Part shown: piece by piece, positions 1-8,309 of the stretch
Layout of the letters: the number at the start of each line of letters is the position of its first letter
Numbering within the stretch: position 1 is the first letter of the stretch
Assembly (NCBI GenBank): GCA_011088105.1
Contig: JAALKI010000011.1
Location: forward strand, 1 to 64,000
Direction of reading: 5' to 3'
Origin: Nitrospirota bacterium
Lineage (GTDB): Bacteria > Nitrospirota > Nitrospiria > Nitrospirales > UBA8639
DNA length: 64,000 nucleotides
Made by a program: the position numbers and the translations under genes
The notes under the pieces: generated by a model
Databases searched by the model: none
Told to the model about the DNA's origin: nothing
The model's input: only the letters and a program-made list of their open reading frames with translations

Positions 1-165
1 CAGTATCGCAATGAACAACGATCACAGGTGGCTTGATTTCAGGGGAGCACTACAAGTTGTCCGAGAGCGATTTTCCTCTCCACGCATTCTTCAAAAACCC
101 TGTAAAAATAGGGTGTTTTGGCTGGTATGGGTCTTGCCAGACTCGAACAAAACGGAGCTGAGGGT

Positions 166-186
166 GGCCTAAAAGGCGCTCTAGGT
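166..186. repeat. left copy of a 21-bp direct repeat bracketing the integrated element
   Basis: These 21 bases are identical to 12219-12239, where they cover the last codon and stop of the integrase gene and the bases just after it. Similarity continues in a weaker form: both copies are followed by a TACGTA-like stretch and then ATAACTTATT. The two copies are about 12 kb apart and enclose phage-type and broken genes, as expected for attachment-site or insertion-scar repeats. No tRNA 3' fragment is seen beside this copy, so it is not a classical tRNA-derived att site. It could also be the tail of a second, decayed integrase gene. Confidence 0.6.
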
Positions 187-225
187 AAAGTACGTAAATA
201 ACTTATTCCAAGTTAAAAAAACTTT

Positions 226-801
226 TTATCCAGGACACACCACTACCCAAAACGGATAGAATGCCAAAGCAAGTGTGTTCAAATACAAGGGATATGCATA
301 AAGATGATTGTCTATAAAACAGAGGAAATTCGTTTTGGTGCTGAATTCTTGGTGCCATTCTAACGAATACATGTATATAGTTTGGATTTTATCATGATCG
401 CCCCTTAAATTACCTCGCTGATCAGTGATGGTAAACGCATAGGGATCGTGCTCAGGAAAGAGTTCCGCCACATATGCTCTGAACTCGACTGCATCAATAA
501 TTCCCCTGTTGCGCATTAATTCCACCGGTAATTTCTGGTCTTTGAATTCTCTCAAATACTTTCTCTTTTTCCGAGGACTCTCATTCTTCCAAAAACCTGA
601 GTAATAAAATACTCCCGTTGCGTAGATCGAAAAAATGGGAACTACGCAATCAACAAGCAACTTCGGAATCTCCAACTTGATTCCTCCTACCAACAGTTCA
701 ATCGGGTTGCCAAGCTGATGAAATCCAAAGAAGGTATAAAGGAACAAAGCTATCCAGGCTGTCTGCGCCATCCGTCGAGCATTTGTCACTTCCGGTTTCA
801 T
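226..801 (-). CDS. hypothetical membrane protein (191 aa)
   Basis: I do not recognise this protein. A clear ribosome site (AGGAGAT) lies seven bases before the ATG at 801, which supports the start. The protein has a hydrophobic stretch near residues 14-27, a second around 45-67, and a hydrophobic, aromatic C-terminus around 165-190. A basic, charged soluble section lies between them. It is therefore probably anchored in the membrane with a cytoplasmic central part. It lies just inside the left direct repeat and diverges from the gene at 941, so it belongs to the integrated element. No catalytic motif is visible. Confidence 0.6.
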   Translation of the reverse strand: MKPEVTNARRMAQTAWIALFLYTFFGFHQLGNPIELLVGGIKLEIPKLLVDCVVPIFSIYATGVFYYSGFWKNESPRKKRKYLREFKDQKLPVELMRNRGIIDAVEFRAYVAELFPEHDPYAFTITDQRGNLRGDHDKIQTIYMYSLEWHQEFSTKTNFLCFIDNHLYAYPLYLNTLALAFYPFWVVVCPG

Positions 802-940
802 GATTATCTCCTAATGACGCTTCTAGCGTACCGCAATTCTAGGAGGTGTCAAGAGTCGATTGTGTGAGTGTGGCGAAGAGCATATAATTGGAGTGAAAAA
901 GTGGGATGTTATACAGAACTTATTTGCAGCGTAAAATATC

Positions 941-1219
941 ATGTCATTTTCTAATCAAACATTGGGAATTCTCACATTTTTCATCTTAGGCATTATCCTG
1001 GCTTATCTTGTGATAAGTCTGGCGCCAACTTGCAATGGTAATTACGAGTTTAGTCTAAGAGAACTTAAGTTTGTTTGCACAAATCAACTGCCCGGCCCAA
1101 TCCCCAGCCCACCTGCAAAACCAGCAGCACCTGAAAAACCAGTAGTACCTACTAAACCTTCTATGGAGGATCAGTGTGATGTTCCCTGGCAACAACAACC
1201 ACTTTCATGCCCGGATTAA
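941..1219 (+). CDS. small membrane-anchored proline-rich protein (92 aa)
   Basis: This is an unrecognised small protein. Residues 8-28 form one hydrophobic membrane segment. The C-terminal half is a proline/alanine/lysine-rich linker built of repeated PAKP, PEKP and PTKP units, ending in a short cysteine-containing tail. Such proline-rich stalks are typical of envelope-spanning or surface-linked proteins. The gene overlaps the start of the tail-collar gene at 1179 by about 40 bases, so the two are probably translated together. The function is unknown; a link to display or assembly of the collar-domain protein is inference from the overlap. Confidence 0.5.
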   Translation: MSFSNQTLGILTFFILGIILAYLVISLAPTCNGNYEFSLRELKFVCTNQLPGPIPSPPAKPAAPEKPVVPTKPSMEDQCDVPWQQQPLSCPD

Positions 1220-1832
1220 CATTTTTATTTTTTCAGTAGTAATGGGATTTGTCGTGCCTGCCTATGCATTTGCTGATGGGCCTGCTTGCTTCACAGATCC
1301 TAGGTATAATCGTACGAAAGGCGAGGCGTTTAAATGTCTTGAAGATAAAATAGCTAAACTTATATCAGAACTACGAAACGTAAAGGCAATGAAGAGCCCT
1401 GTTCCCAAAAATGCAGTGATGGCATTCAGTACAACATGCCCAGAAGGCTGGAAGGATTTTAAGAAAGCAAAAAGCAGAGTACTTGTAGGTGCCGGGAGAG
1501 GCAAAGACCCACAGACAGATAGAAACCTTACTGCAAGATTAATAGGTGATCAAGGCGGTGAGGAAACACACACACTCACAAAAGATGAAATGCCTAGTCA
1601 TAAGCATCGAACAGTAGAAGCAGGGGATGATGGGAATTCAGAATGGGGTGTTGGTTCTGGAATGAATGGTCGTCAGGGTGTTCGTTGGACACGTTCTTTC
1701 CCTACCAGTCATACAGGACCTGTTGGAGGGGGGGGCTCACAATATTATGCCGCCATTTATTGTTGTTCAATACTGCATCAAACAATAATGCATGTAATAA
1801 GAATCCTGGGACGACCCCATGAAAGACGCTGA
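1179..1832 (+). pseudogene. secreted phage tail-collar domain protein, frameshifted at a run of eight G
   Basis: The ATG at 1179 follows GGAGG by about nine bases; a GTG lies directly before it. The N-terminus looks like a signal peptide (hydrophobic about residues 13-30, cleavage after AYA). The middle matches phage tail-collar domains: PEGW, then RVLVGAGRG, GGEETHTLT and EMPSHKH. The expected collar ending (HN-MPP followed by a hydrophobic strand) is not in the current frame but is present one base over, from 1738 to the TAA at 1786-1788. The frame is lost in eight G at 1728-1735; seven would restore a normal end. As read, translation runs out of frame to 1832. This could be decay, a sequencing error or phase variation. 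Confidence 0.7.
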
Positions 1833-1885
1833 ACGACTCGCAGCCACGTAACTTCTTCTGAGAAGTGTTGTTTCCCCATCCACCC

Positions 1886-2122
1886 CTAACACGTCGTCTC
1901 ATCGGTATAGGTCGGCGTCGTCGCGGTTTCGACGGTAGGTGAGGTCGAAGCGCCGCTTTCCGTGGAGGGCGAGGTGGCTTGTCCCGCCTCCACACAGTAC
2001 GCATTCGAGAGTGTACACACGTCGGCATAGTACGGGTCACTGTCCCCAAAGCCATGTTTGTAGCCCGTCCCATGCTTCAACCCAATCCCATAGCGCGGGC
2101 GAATGTCATCACGGCTGGACAC
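1886..2122 (-). CDS. small protein overlapping the terminase 3' end (78 aa)
   Basis: This is an unrecognised short protein starting at a GTG that overlaps the stop codon region of the terminase reading frame, with AAGGAAG about ten bases upstream. The N-terminal half is rich in glycine, tyrosine and charged residues; the C-terminal half is almost entirely serine, threonine, alanine and proline, like a disordered tail. The overlap suggests a former phage operon in the order small terminase, large terminase, this gene. It may be a relic, since the gene before it is broken. Confidence 0.35.
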   Translation of the reverse strand: MSSRDDIRPRYGIGLKHGTGYKHGFGDSDPYYADVCTLSNAYCVEAGQATSPSTESGASTSPTVETATTPTYTDETTC

Positions 2123-3158
2123 GGGAGGCTTCCTTCTTGCGTACCCGCTTCGGCGCTTTCGACGCGGAGGATTTTAAGTAATGCTGTTCAAAGGTGGAGA
2201 CCTCTGGGTCCCAACTCTTTTTCGCTTTCATCAAATTGCGATACGTGCCCGAGTAATCTTCTTTGAGAAGGTCTAAGAGTTCCGGGTCCAACGGTTCATG
2301 GTTTTGGATGGACTCCATCGCTTGGGTCCGAAGCGCCCGCGCATCCTCTCGATCCGTTCGAATCTTCGCCCGATTCACATAATGCTGATGATGCATTTGC
2401 GTTTTTTCGAGTGGCGAGAAGGTCAGCATGCGCGCCATGACATCTTTGGTGGTGGGCTGAAAATTCTGTGGCGGCCCATCAAGTGGACGGAGGATCGGAG
2501 TGCCGGTACTATTCGAGACTTCTTGCCCACTCATCCATTCCGCGCCGGTCACGGCATGATAGAGCGCCGTGGGCATCAGTTTCTTGGGCGCCCGCCAAAT
2601 CTCCAAAGTCCGCGATTTGCGCCCCGGGAAAACGGGCATTCGTTTCGGCCACCACCAGGGGGGTAAACACAAAGATGTTTTTGTTCGTTTCCATCAAGGA
2701 GTGCAGCACATGCATGCGATTGTCTTTCGTCAGTTGCGCCCAGATACACGCCGGATGCCTGCGCCCAAAATCCCAGCCGCGCAAGAGGGGGAGGGTCCGG
2801 TCATACGTGAGGTCGCGCACATGCACGTCCCGGTTAAGCGTGTCAAAGAACGGCTTGCCCGCCGTGACGGTAAAATCAATTTCATGTTCGCGTTTCCAAT
2901 CCCGCAGACTCGGGGTGGCGTGCTTCGCTTCGGTGAGCCACGCCTTGCCAGGGTCGGTTTGAAGTTTTTGTGGGGGTCCGAGGAATAATGAATCGCGACC
3001 ACCCGCCAGCCCATCGGGTTTCGCCAACACACCATCCCTTTCGTGGGGCATTCGACGGCTTGCGGGACCTCAATCCCATTCAACACCTCGGCGGGGAGGG
3101 CGACGGCTTTGTCCATCACGGGCCAGCGCGGTTCGGGGATCGCGGGCTTTTTTGCCAT
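2109..3158 (-). pseudogene. terminase large subunit, nuclease half, broken by frameshifts
   Basis: This stretch continues the large terminase begun at 3806. In phages it is one polypeptide; here it follows an in-frame TAA and restarts with an adjacent ATG at 3158. The first frame gives a typical linker (CWRNPMGWRVVAIHYSSDP). A frameshift near 2955-2980, beside a run of A, is needed to continue into residues such as WKREHEIDFTVTAGKP and RGWDFGRRHPACIW, the RNase H-like nuclease core with its first acidic residue. A second frameshift near 2570-2590 leads into the C-terminal segment ending at 2109. With three lesions the gene is very unlikely to yield a working packaging motor. The DNA here is more GC-rich than the genes at 200-1800. 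Confidence 0.7.
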
Positions 3159-3806
3159 TTACTTTTTCACCCCATGAATGAGTTGCTTCATGATCCCCTC
3201 CAACGACGGGCTGCTCGTCGCAATGAATTGCCCGCCCCCAATCAACGAGGGCATCGCCGCGCGAATACTCGCGGAGGCTTCGGGTTGAAAGTCGAGTTCA
3301 TCGCTATAGAGCACACTGACGGTGTTTGACCGAATCACATCCGCGCCTTGGGGAATGCCCCACATCCGGGAATCGGTCGCTTTGATTTTGAGTTCGAGTT
3401 CCGAGGAGCGCGGGCCTTTGACCCGGGGCCGAATCGTTTGCAGAAACTTGGGGAGATGATCGTACATAAAGCGGCCGAGGTCGAGGAGATTCTTGACATC
3501 GTCTTCGCGCTTCGTTTGCACAATCACGAGTTGATTCTTGCGAATCAGGACCACCGCTAACAGATAGGCGAGGGTCACCCACGACACCATCATTTGCCGA
3601 CTCTTCGGGGTGAGGACATAGCGTTCGTGTTGCAACTCTGTGAGATAGCCCCGGAGATTCGGTTGATCCGGGATCGGTTTAATTTGATCGCTATCATGTT
3701 CATCCTGTGTCAGAAACCAGCCGGTCCCAAGAATGAATTCTGGCAAATCGTGGGCATATTCCTTCAACACCGCTTCGGCATGCGCCAACTTAGCTTTGGT
3801 GATCAT
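3159..3806 (-). CDS. terminase large subunit, ATPase half (215 aa, truncated)
   Basis: The N-terminal ATPase half of a phage DNA-packaging terminase. The region around residues 65-80 (TPKSRQMMVSW) fits the divergent Walker A of terminases. VLYSDELDFQ near residue 170 fits Walker B with its catalytic acidic pair, and FIATSSP near 198 fits the coupling motif. The frame ends in TAA at 3159, directly followed in the same frame by ATG and the rest of the protein. The start overlaps the small-subunit gene by four bases (ATGA), the usual terminase arrangement. Without the nuclease half it is probably non-functional, unless both parts were made and reassembled. Confidence 0.75.
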   Translation of the reverse strand: MITKAKLAHAEAVLKEYAHDLPEFILGTGWFLTQDEHDSDQIKPIPDQPNLRGYLTELQHERYVLTPKSRQMMVSWVTLAYLLAVVLIRKNQLVIVQTKREDDVKNLLDLGRFMYDHLPKFLQTIRPRVKGPRSSELELKIKATDSRMWGIPQGADVIRSNTVSVLYSDELDFQPEASASIRAAMPSLIGGGQFIATSSPSLEGIMKQLIHGVKK

Positions 3807-4318
3807 GCCTCGCCCACCAGCTCATACTCTGCCTCCACCGGGTCCGGGGCGTTCGCCTCCGCCGCATCCTGCTCCAATCGCTTCGCCGCCAAGCGTTTCG
3901 CGGTTTTCATCAATTCCCCATCCGCATCGAGCTCTTCTTCGGTCCCGGCCTCTTTCAAGAGCGCGGTGGCCTGTTCGCCTTGCGACTTCGTGATCCAGGC
4001 GAGGTCTTTCATGTCTTGGGTGGTCAACTCGGTCTTCCCGGCTTCCACATCGTGCTGAATTTTCTTGGATTGAAAGTCGATGACTTTCGAGAGGGTTTCG
4101 GCGTTCGTAAAGGAGGTTTCAGCGAGCTTCAATCGCCGCTGCGTGAGTTCTTTGACGAAGCGGGGCCGGGTGACGAGTTTCTTGATCGTGGTGCGGGGGA
4201 GGGCTTCATGCTCGGCCAGGTCCTTGACGGTTTTGCCTTTGACAAAGGCCCGTTGCACCCGTAAGGCCGTATTGCGTTTGGTGCGCCGCTCTTCCTTCGT
4301 CAGGACCTTTTTCGGCAT
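3803..4318 (-). CDS. terminase small subunit-like protein
   Basis: This protein of about 171 residues is rich in lysine, arginine and glutamate. It has a predicted helix-turn-helix near residues 25-50 (KTVKDLAEHEALPRTTIKKL), as small terminase subunits use to recognise phage DNA and load the large subunit. It directly precedes the large-subunit gene and overlaps it by four bases. I chose the ATG at 4318 because five G lie just upstream; a GTG at 4330 in the same frame is the alternative. Upstream (4332-4432) is a probable operator with an inverted repeat and spaced direct repeats. The family is inferred from context plus the HTH, since small subunits diverge strongly. Confidence 0.6.
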   Translation of the reverse strand: MPKKVLTKEERRTKRNTALRVQRAFVKGKTVKDLAEHEALPRTTIKKLVTRPRFVKELTQRRLKLAETSFTNAETLSKVIDFQSKKIQHDVEAGKTELTTQDMKDLAWITKSQGEQATALLKEAGTEEELDADGELMKTAKRLAAKRLEQDAAEANAPDPVEAEYELVGEA

Positions 4319-4331
4319 CCACGCCCCCACA

Positions 4332-4350
4332 AGTGTTAATAGTTAACACT
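4332..4350. promoter_or_regulatory. inverted repeat, probable operator before the terminase operon
   Basis: AGTGTTAA and TTAACACT form a perfect 8-bp inverted repeat around a 3-bp centre, 13-31 bases upstream of the small-terminase ATG at 4318. The symmetry and position fit a dimeric repressor or activator site. No A/U-rich tail suggests a terminator. The regulator is not identifiable in the window. Confidence 0.5.
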
Positions 4351-4355
4351 TTCAG

Positions 4356-4432
4356 GTTACCAAAAGGTACCACATTATACAAGTGGTTACTAAAAAGAAA
4401 CGTTCTAGATCTATTTGTTACTAAAAGTTACT
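4356..4432. promoter_or_regulatory. three direct repeats spaced about 30 bp, upstream of the terminase operon
   Basis: The core GTTACYAAAA occurs at 4356, 4386 and 4417, spaced 30 and 31 bases (about three DNA helical turns). All copies are in the same orientation, and a partial GTTACT follows at 4428. The region is AT-rich compared with the genes on either side. Regular helical spacing suggests a set of protein-binding sites, perhaps for a late-gene regulator, or iterons. The function is inferred only from the pattern. Confidence 0.45.
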
Positions 4433-4439
4433 ATATGAT

Positions 4440-5093
4440 GGACGAGACAGGACTCTAGTCGGAGGTTTTGTCACCGGGGTAGAGGACGGTGTAAGTGAAT
4501 GCGGGGAAGGGGTATTCGCTCGGGGCACGCCACAGCTGATTGCGCTAGAGATTCAGAGCGATGAGGTGCGGGTGTGAGGGGGAAATCTAGAAGGACTATC
4601 CCGCTTACAGCAACCTCTCTGAATGTCAGGCAAGACCTGATTGGCGATGTCATCCTAATTTTATTTCCTGAGGCGACAATCATACTTCGCCTTCATCCAC
4701 CTATCCCTCCACTTACTCACAATCCTTGTCCTTGGCAACATTCGTGACACTCGCATCGGTGAGGCTCTCATCGCAGACTGAAACCTTTTATTGTGACACT
4801 GATGATCGCTGGAATTGATGTTGAATTGCCTTCTTCCATATAATGATTAAGTATGACCTACAGTGACTAGGCAGCATGCTTGTGTAGTTGGATGCAGTTG
4901 ACACAGTATCTCTTCCGGCAGTTGAGCCAATGCGATGCGGTAGACGACAAACTCGGATCCTCATCCGAAACATCGTGTGGCTTGGTAATCTGGCAACGGC
5001 AAACAGTTGTTATATGGATGCTTTTCCACGCTACAGGCTAACCTTACTTGAAGATTCGAATACGCGCGATGTTGAAAAACTAAGGCCCATTGA
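4440..5093. other. gene-poor stretch of the integrated element
   Basis: I see no convincing gene here. A 79-codon frame at 4888-5127 has no ribosome site and no recognisable features. The stretch separates the terminase operon (leftward) from the secreted-protein genes (rightward), and may hold decayed phage DNA. Confidence 0.4.
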
Positions 5094-5321
5094 GGACTGG
5101 CTACTGAACTTCGACCCGAAGTTATAGTAACCTTTGAGGTCCAAACCTTTGGGGAGTGTAGAAGAGTTCGGGGTGTTCAACCAGTGGAAGGTAGAGCTCT
5201 TTACGCGGGTGCAGAGCGGGAGCTAAAGGAGCTTATCTCGAGATTGCGAGAGCGGATTTTACCTTCAAACCCCCAGGTTTTGATGTTGTTTGACGAGGCA
5301 GAACGAGCGCCTGACAAGTAA
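5094..5321 (+). other. open frame without a start codon, possible gene relic
   Basis: After a TGA at 5091-5093, this frame runs 75 codons to a TAA at 5319-5321, with no in-frame ATG before its end region. Its second half looks protein-like: an amphipathic charged helix (ERELKELISRLRERI), then a hydrophobic-acidic stretch (VLMLFDEAER). It ends 45 bases before the start of the secreted protein at 5367, so it may be the remnant C-terminus of an upstream operon gene. I do not recognise the family, and chance is possible. Confidence 0.25.
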
Positions 5322-5366
5322 TTGCATTTCACCTGGTTTTGTGAACAGCAGACGGAAACAGTCCAC

Positions 5367-6509
5367 ATGATGTTAAAGCGCAAGCGGGTCATTCAGGGAG
5401 GTGGGATCGTGAGATGCCTGGCAGTGACACTCCTTGGAGTCTTCATTGCGGCTGCACCCACTGATGCGCTACCCCTCGATCCATTCTTTTCGATCTCGGG
5501 TTCGTGGAAGACCCCAGGTGGAAATGGAGTGGTCGTTCGACGGATTGACGGAGGTATTGAAGGCATCCTGTACGAGGTACCGGAAGAGGCTGGTCGATAC
5601 GGGCATGCGCTGGGGCAGACCGTGCTGCGAAATGTGTCAATCACAGGAACGAATGTGAACATGGAGGTGGCGGTTCGAATTGATGACCCGACGTTGGTTC
5701 CGCTTTGCCCGGTTGGCTGGGCCAAATTTTTCGGCATGGTCACGGAGGCGACAATCAGTGGAGAGCTTGAGAACGGGGACTTCGAATTGGAAACTGCTCA
5801 CAACGGCAATGTGACCGGCTGTACGTACGTCGTCCAGCCTGGTCAGACCGACGTCACCTACACTCGGAACACCTGTAACTGTACACTCGTCCCACCGGAA
5901 CGTAAAGTCCACGACCTGAAATGGGTGGAGCGCAACGTAAACGCCAGCCTCTCTCTTTCCGAGCCGTTCGCCCAGCAGGCCTTAACTGTGAAGGTTGAGC
6001 GACTGGGAGAAATGCCCGTGGCTCACGCTGAAGTCGAGTGGACCGTCCAACAGAAACAGAAAGGCTTCACTGCTACTTACAGAACTTTTTCCAATGCGGC
6101 GGGAGAAGCCAGGCTCCGGATGGGGATGCTGCCCGACCTGCACTTCGCACCCATGAACCAACTGACGAGGCCGAATCAAACATTGCCGGCTGGTACGTTG
6201 ACGGTGAAAGCTGCTGCCCCCGGTCTCGAAACCAAACTCGAGGAATCGGGTCTGCTGATACTGTCTACTGCTGATGCCATCATTCAGGTGGTCGATCGAA
6301 ACATGCGGCCGATCCGAGATATCATCTTTGACAGCCGAACCAATGAGGGTCGATTCCGCGTGCACGTCGTCACCCCAAACACTGAGAATCAGCCCGAGAC
6401 AGTTTACGTCACGATTACAACCTACGATAGCCAGGACGTTGTTTATGGGTCAACAGGATTCCCATGTCGGGGGGTGGGACGAATCAATATTCAGAGAACC
6501 ATGACGTAG
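5367..6509 (+). CDS. secreted beta-rich protein, N-terminal part of a longer broken gene
   Basis: The start is ATG ATG at 5367. Residues about 10-33 form a signal peptide (basic, then LAVTLLGVFIAAAPTDA). The mature part opens with a lipocalin-like strand pattern (SISGSWKTPGGNGVVVRRIDGG) and a cysteine pair (TRNTCNC), then an immunoglobulin-like region near 190-370. The frame stops at 6509, but the protein appears to continue. One extra G in the run near 6475 would lead into the frame encoding GGGTNQYSENHDVVLVRG; one extra A in the run near 6565 would then lead into the frame of the 6649 gene. Read through, one protein of about 871 residues spans 5367-7980. The function is unknown; an exported effector is a possibility. 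Confidence 0.55.
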   Translation: MMLKRKRVIQGGGIVRCLAVTLLGVFIAAAPTDALPLDPFFSISGSWKTPGGNGVVVRRIDGGIEGILYEVPEEAGRYGHALGQTVLRNVSITGTNVNMEVAVRIDDPTLVPLCPVGWAKFFGMVTEATISGELENGDFELETAHNGNVTGCTYVVQPGQTDVTYTRNTCNCTLVPPERKVHDLKWVERNVNASLSLSEPFAQQALTVKVERLGEMPVAHAEVEWTVQQKQKGFTATYRTFSNAAGEARLRMGMLPDLHFAPMNQLTRPNQTLPAGTLTVKAAAPGLETKLEESGLLILSTADAIIQVVDRNMRPIRDIIFDSRTNEGRFRVHVVTPNTENQPETVYVTITTYDSQDVVYGSTGFPCRGVGRINIQRTMT

Positions 6510-6648
6510 TCCTTGTGCGTGGCCACAGCGACTCTCCTAACTCGCATGAAGTAGGTGTGAAAAAAATGCTGAAAGGGTCAAGATTGCCATCACAATCAAG
6601 GAATTCGATAAAACCCGAGAGATTTACGCCTACGGCAAGCCGTTAGAT

Positions 6649-7980
6649 ATGGCACGCAGTGTGATCCAGAAGAATCTACAGGAACTGCTGAACAGCCTTG
6701 AAGAAATCGAGAGGGAGACACCGGTGACATCAGGCGATGCGTTTACCCTTCTGGGCCAGAAGAAGAAACTCGCGACACGTGCTCTGACTCTCCTAGACGA
6801 CAGCCGCCTTATCCCTGCGGCGCAGGTCTCACTGGCGAAAGAGTACCTCTCCCTGATCATGGAACGAGGGCAGCGATACCAACGAGAGTCAGGACAGAAG
6901 ACGTATCGTCCATTAAAGAGCCGTACGGAGTTCCTTATTAGTGGTAATCTCCTGGAGAAACCGGTGTTTCTCAAGAGCGACTTCATTCCCGAAAGAAAGG
7001 CGATCTTTTTCGCGCGAGGACAAGTTCGGTCTTTGATAAAGAGGACAGCCAAAGAGATGAAGCAGACTCTGATGAAAGATTTAAGTCTGGCGCCACGCAC
7101 GATAGCGTTGACGGCCGCAGATATGGTCGCGTCCCCTGTTTATCTTGTCTATATCATGGTCTATGGACAGACACTCGATGGTCAAGATGCCACTGTCGTG
7201 GAGCGACTTCTCGCCGGGTTGGATCTTGTGCCATTCAAACTGAATACACCCCCCAGATCCAAGAGGCTTAAACGTATCAACTCGAAACATCACGAAATCA
7301 ATAGAATTCGTAGCCTCGCTGAGGAGTTTGGAATAGGGATGGAGGTCATGGACCTGGACACTCTCCGTGCGGTAGCCGCGACGCAGCGTTGGCAACCAAA
7401 CGACACAGTTTTACGGCGGCTCTTCACTGCTCCGATACCTGAGGCTCTGAGGGGGCAAATGCATGCGGTCTTGCAACGTATCTCTGATTCGCGACTCGTG
7501 AGGAAACTGCGGGCAAAGCTCATTGCGCTTGACGCCAAACCCTTGGCAGACAAGAGAAAGAAAGTCGCCCGGGATGTCGGTTCCCTCATTCATTGGAAGA
7601 AGTATCTCGAGGAGCAGGACTATTGGGAGAAAAAATTCCGCGATGGGACTGCCGTTAAGACTGGGAAGAATCGCTACCGGGAGGCCAGGAAAGCAGGTGA
7701 CGAGACGAAGCTAGGAGACCTTGAGGTGATGTTCGAGTGGACAATCACAGATACCTCGCGGCGCCTAGATTACGCGATGATCAATCATAGCGAAAAGACG
7801 ATATGTATCACAGACCTTACCGGTCAGCTGAAGCAGGATCACCTGGCGAAGACGAAGGGGTATGGTTCGCTTGTTCGCAGATTGGATGAGTTCAAGAACT
7901 TCAAAGTGATCAAGGCCGTTGAGATGTATTGGGACGAAAAGGCGGGCAAGTACATCGAGGGTTTAGCGGACCATTTCTGA
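6649..7980 (+). CDS. possible nuclease/effector protein, probable C-terminal part of the gene begun at 5367
   Basis: The annotated ATG at 6649 has no ribosome site, and the frame stays open about 90 bases upstream with protein-like sequence (VKIAITIKEFDKTREIYAYG). This favours continuation from 5367 over an independent start. The protein (443 aa from this ATG) is charged and helical, with coiled-coil-like stretches in the first 60 residues. Its end resembles C-terminal nuclease domains of polymorphic toxins: LDYAMIN, then ITDLTGQ, then DHLAKTKGYGSLVRRL and a YW near the end. The acidic residues could form a PD-(D/E)XK-like site, but I cannot confirm that. It lies near a DUF4157 protein, another family linked to toxins and contractile injection systems. 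Confidence 0.5.
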   Translation: MARSVIQKNLQELLNSLEEIERETPVTSGDAFTLLGQKKKLATRALTLLDDSRLIPAAQVSLAKEYLSLIMERGQRYQRESGQKTYRPLKSRTEFLISGNLLEKPVFLKSDFIPERKAIFFARGQVRSLIKRTAKEMKQTLMKDLSLAPRTIALTAADMVASPVYLVYIMVYGQTLDGQDATVVERLLAGLDLVPFKLNTPPRSKRLKRINSKHHEINRIRSLAEEFGIGMEVMDLDTLRAVAATQRWQPNDTVLRRLFTAPIPEALRGQMHAVLQRISDSRLVRKLRAKLIALDAKPLADKRKKVARDVGSLIHWKKYLEEQDYWEKKFRDGTAVKTGKNRYREARKAGDETKLGDLEVMFEWTITDTSRRLDYAMINHSEKTICITDLTGQLKQDHLAKTKGYGSLVRRLDEFKNFKVIKAVEMYWDEKAGKYIEGLADHF

Positions 7981-8098
7981 CCCGCCCTTAGCTTGTTAAC
8001 CCAACACCCCAAAACTGAGGTAGGGGCAAGTTTCACGGGATGGACTAGAACGGCAAAGGCTCAATTTCCCATCGGCCTAGGTTGGCGGGGTGAGTCAG

Positions 8099-8309
8099 TT
8101 ATTTAGAGTCCAGATAATTGAGTGCCCAATCTCTTACATCCGCATTCCAAGACATAGTAGTGATGTTGTAATTAGGCGGTAGCATGGGGAAGAGCGTCTA
8201 GCTGGGCTGGATATTGCCACCAAAAGTGATGATCAATCCAGTCGCTCCTAAACCTTCCCGCATCTTCTTTGGTTCGTTTAAGAATAACTTCAATGGGTTC
8301 CACCAACAT
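8099..8309 (-). pseudogene. small gene relic, frameshifted in a run of C
   Basis: A minus-strand frame from the ATG at 8309 reads 45 codons (MLVEPIEVILKRTKEDAGRF, then DWIDHHFWWQYPAQLDALP) and stops at 8172. Removing one C from the CCCC run near 8190 joins it to a second frame (MLPPNYNITTMSW, then VRDWALNYLDSK), ending with TAA at 8099-8101, about 69 residues in all. The tryptophan-rich sequence on both sides of the join looks like real protein. It overlaps the end of the 8290-8859 gene by about 20 bases. The family is unknown. Confidence 0.35.

Noticed and set aside
120-160. Sequence near the left repeat resembling the T-arm of a tRNA on the minus strand (GACTCGAAC)
   Set aside because: The flanking bases do not pair into a T-stem or acceptor stem, so it is not a tRNA fragment.
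2-172. Open frame of 56 codons from the window start to a TAA inside the left direct repeat
   Set aside because: No family resemblance, length not beyond chance, no start visible. It may be the end of a gene outside the window, but I cannot support that.
4888-5127. 79-codon plus-strand frame
   Set aside because: No ribosome site, no domain, odd composition; only a possible relic.
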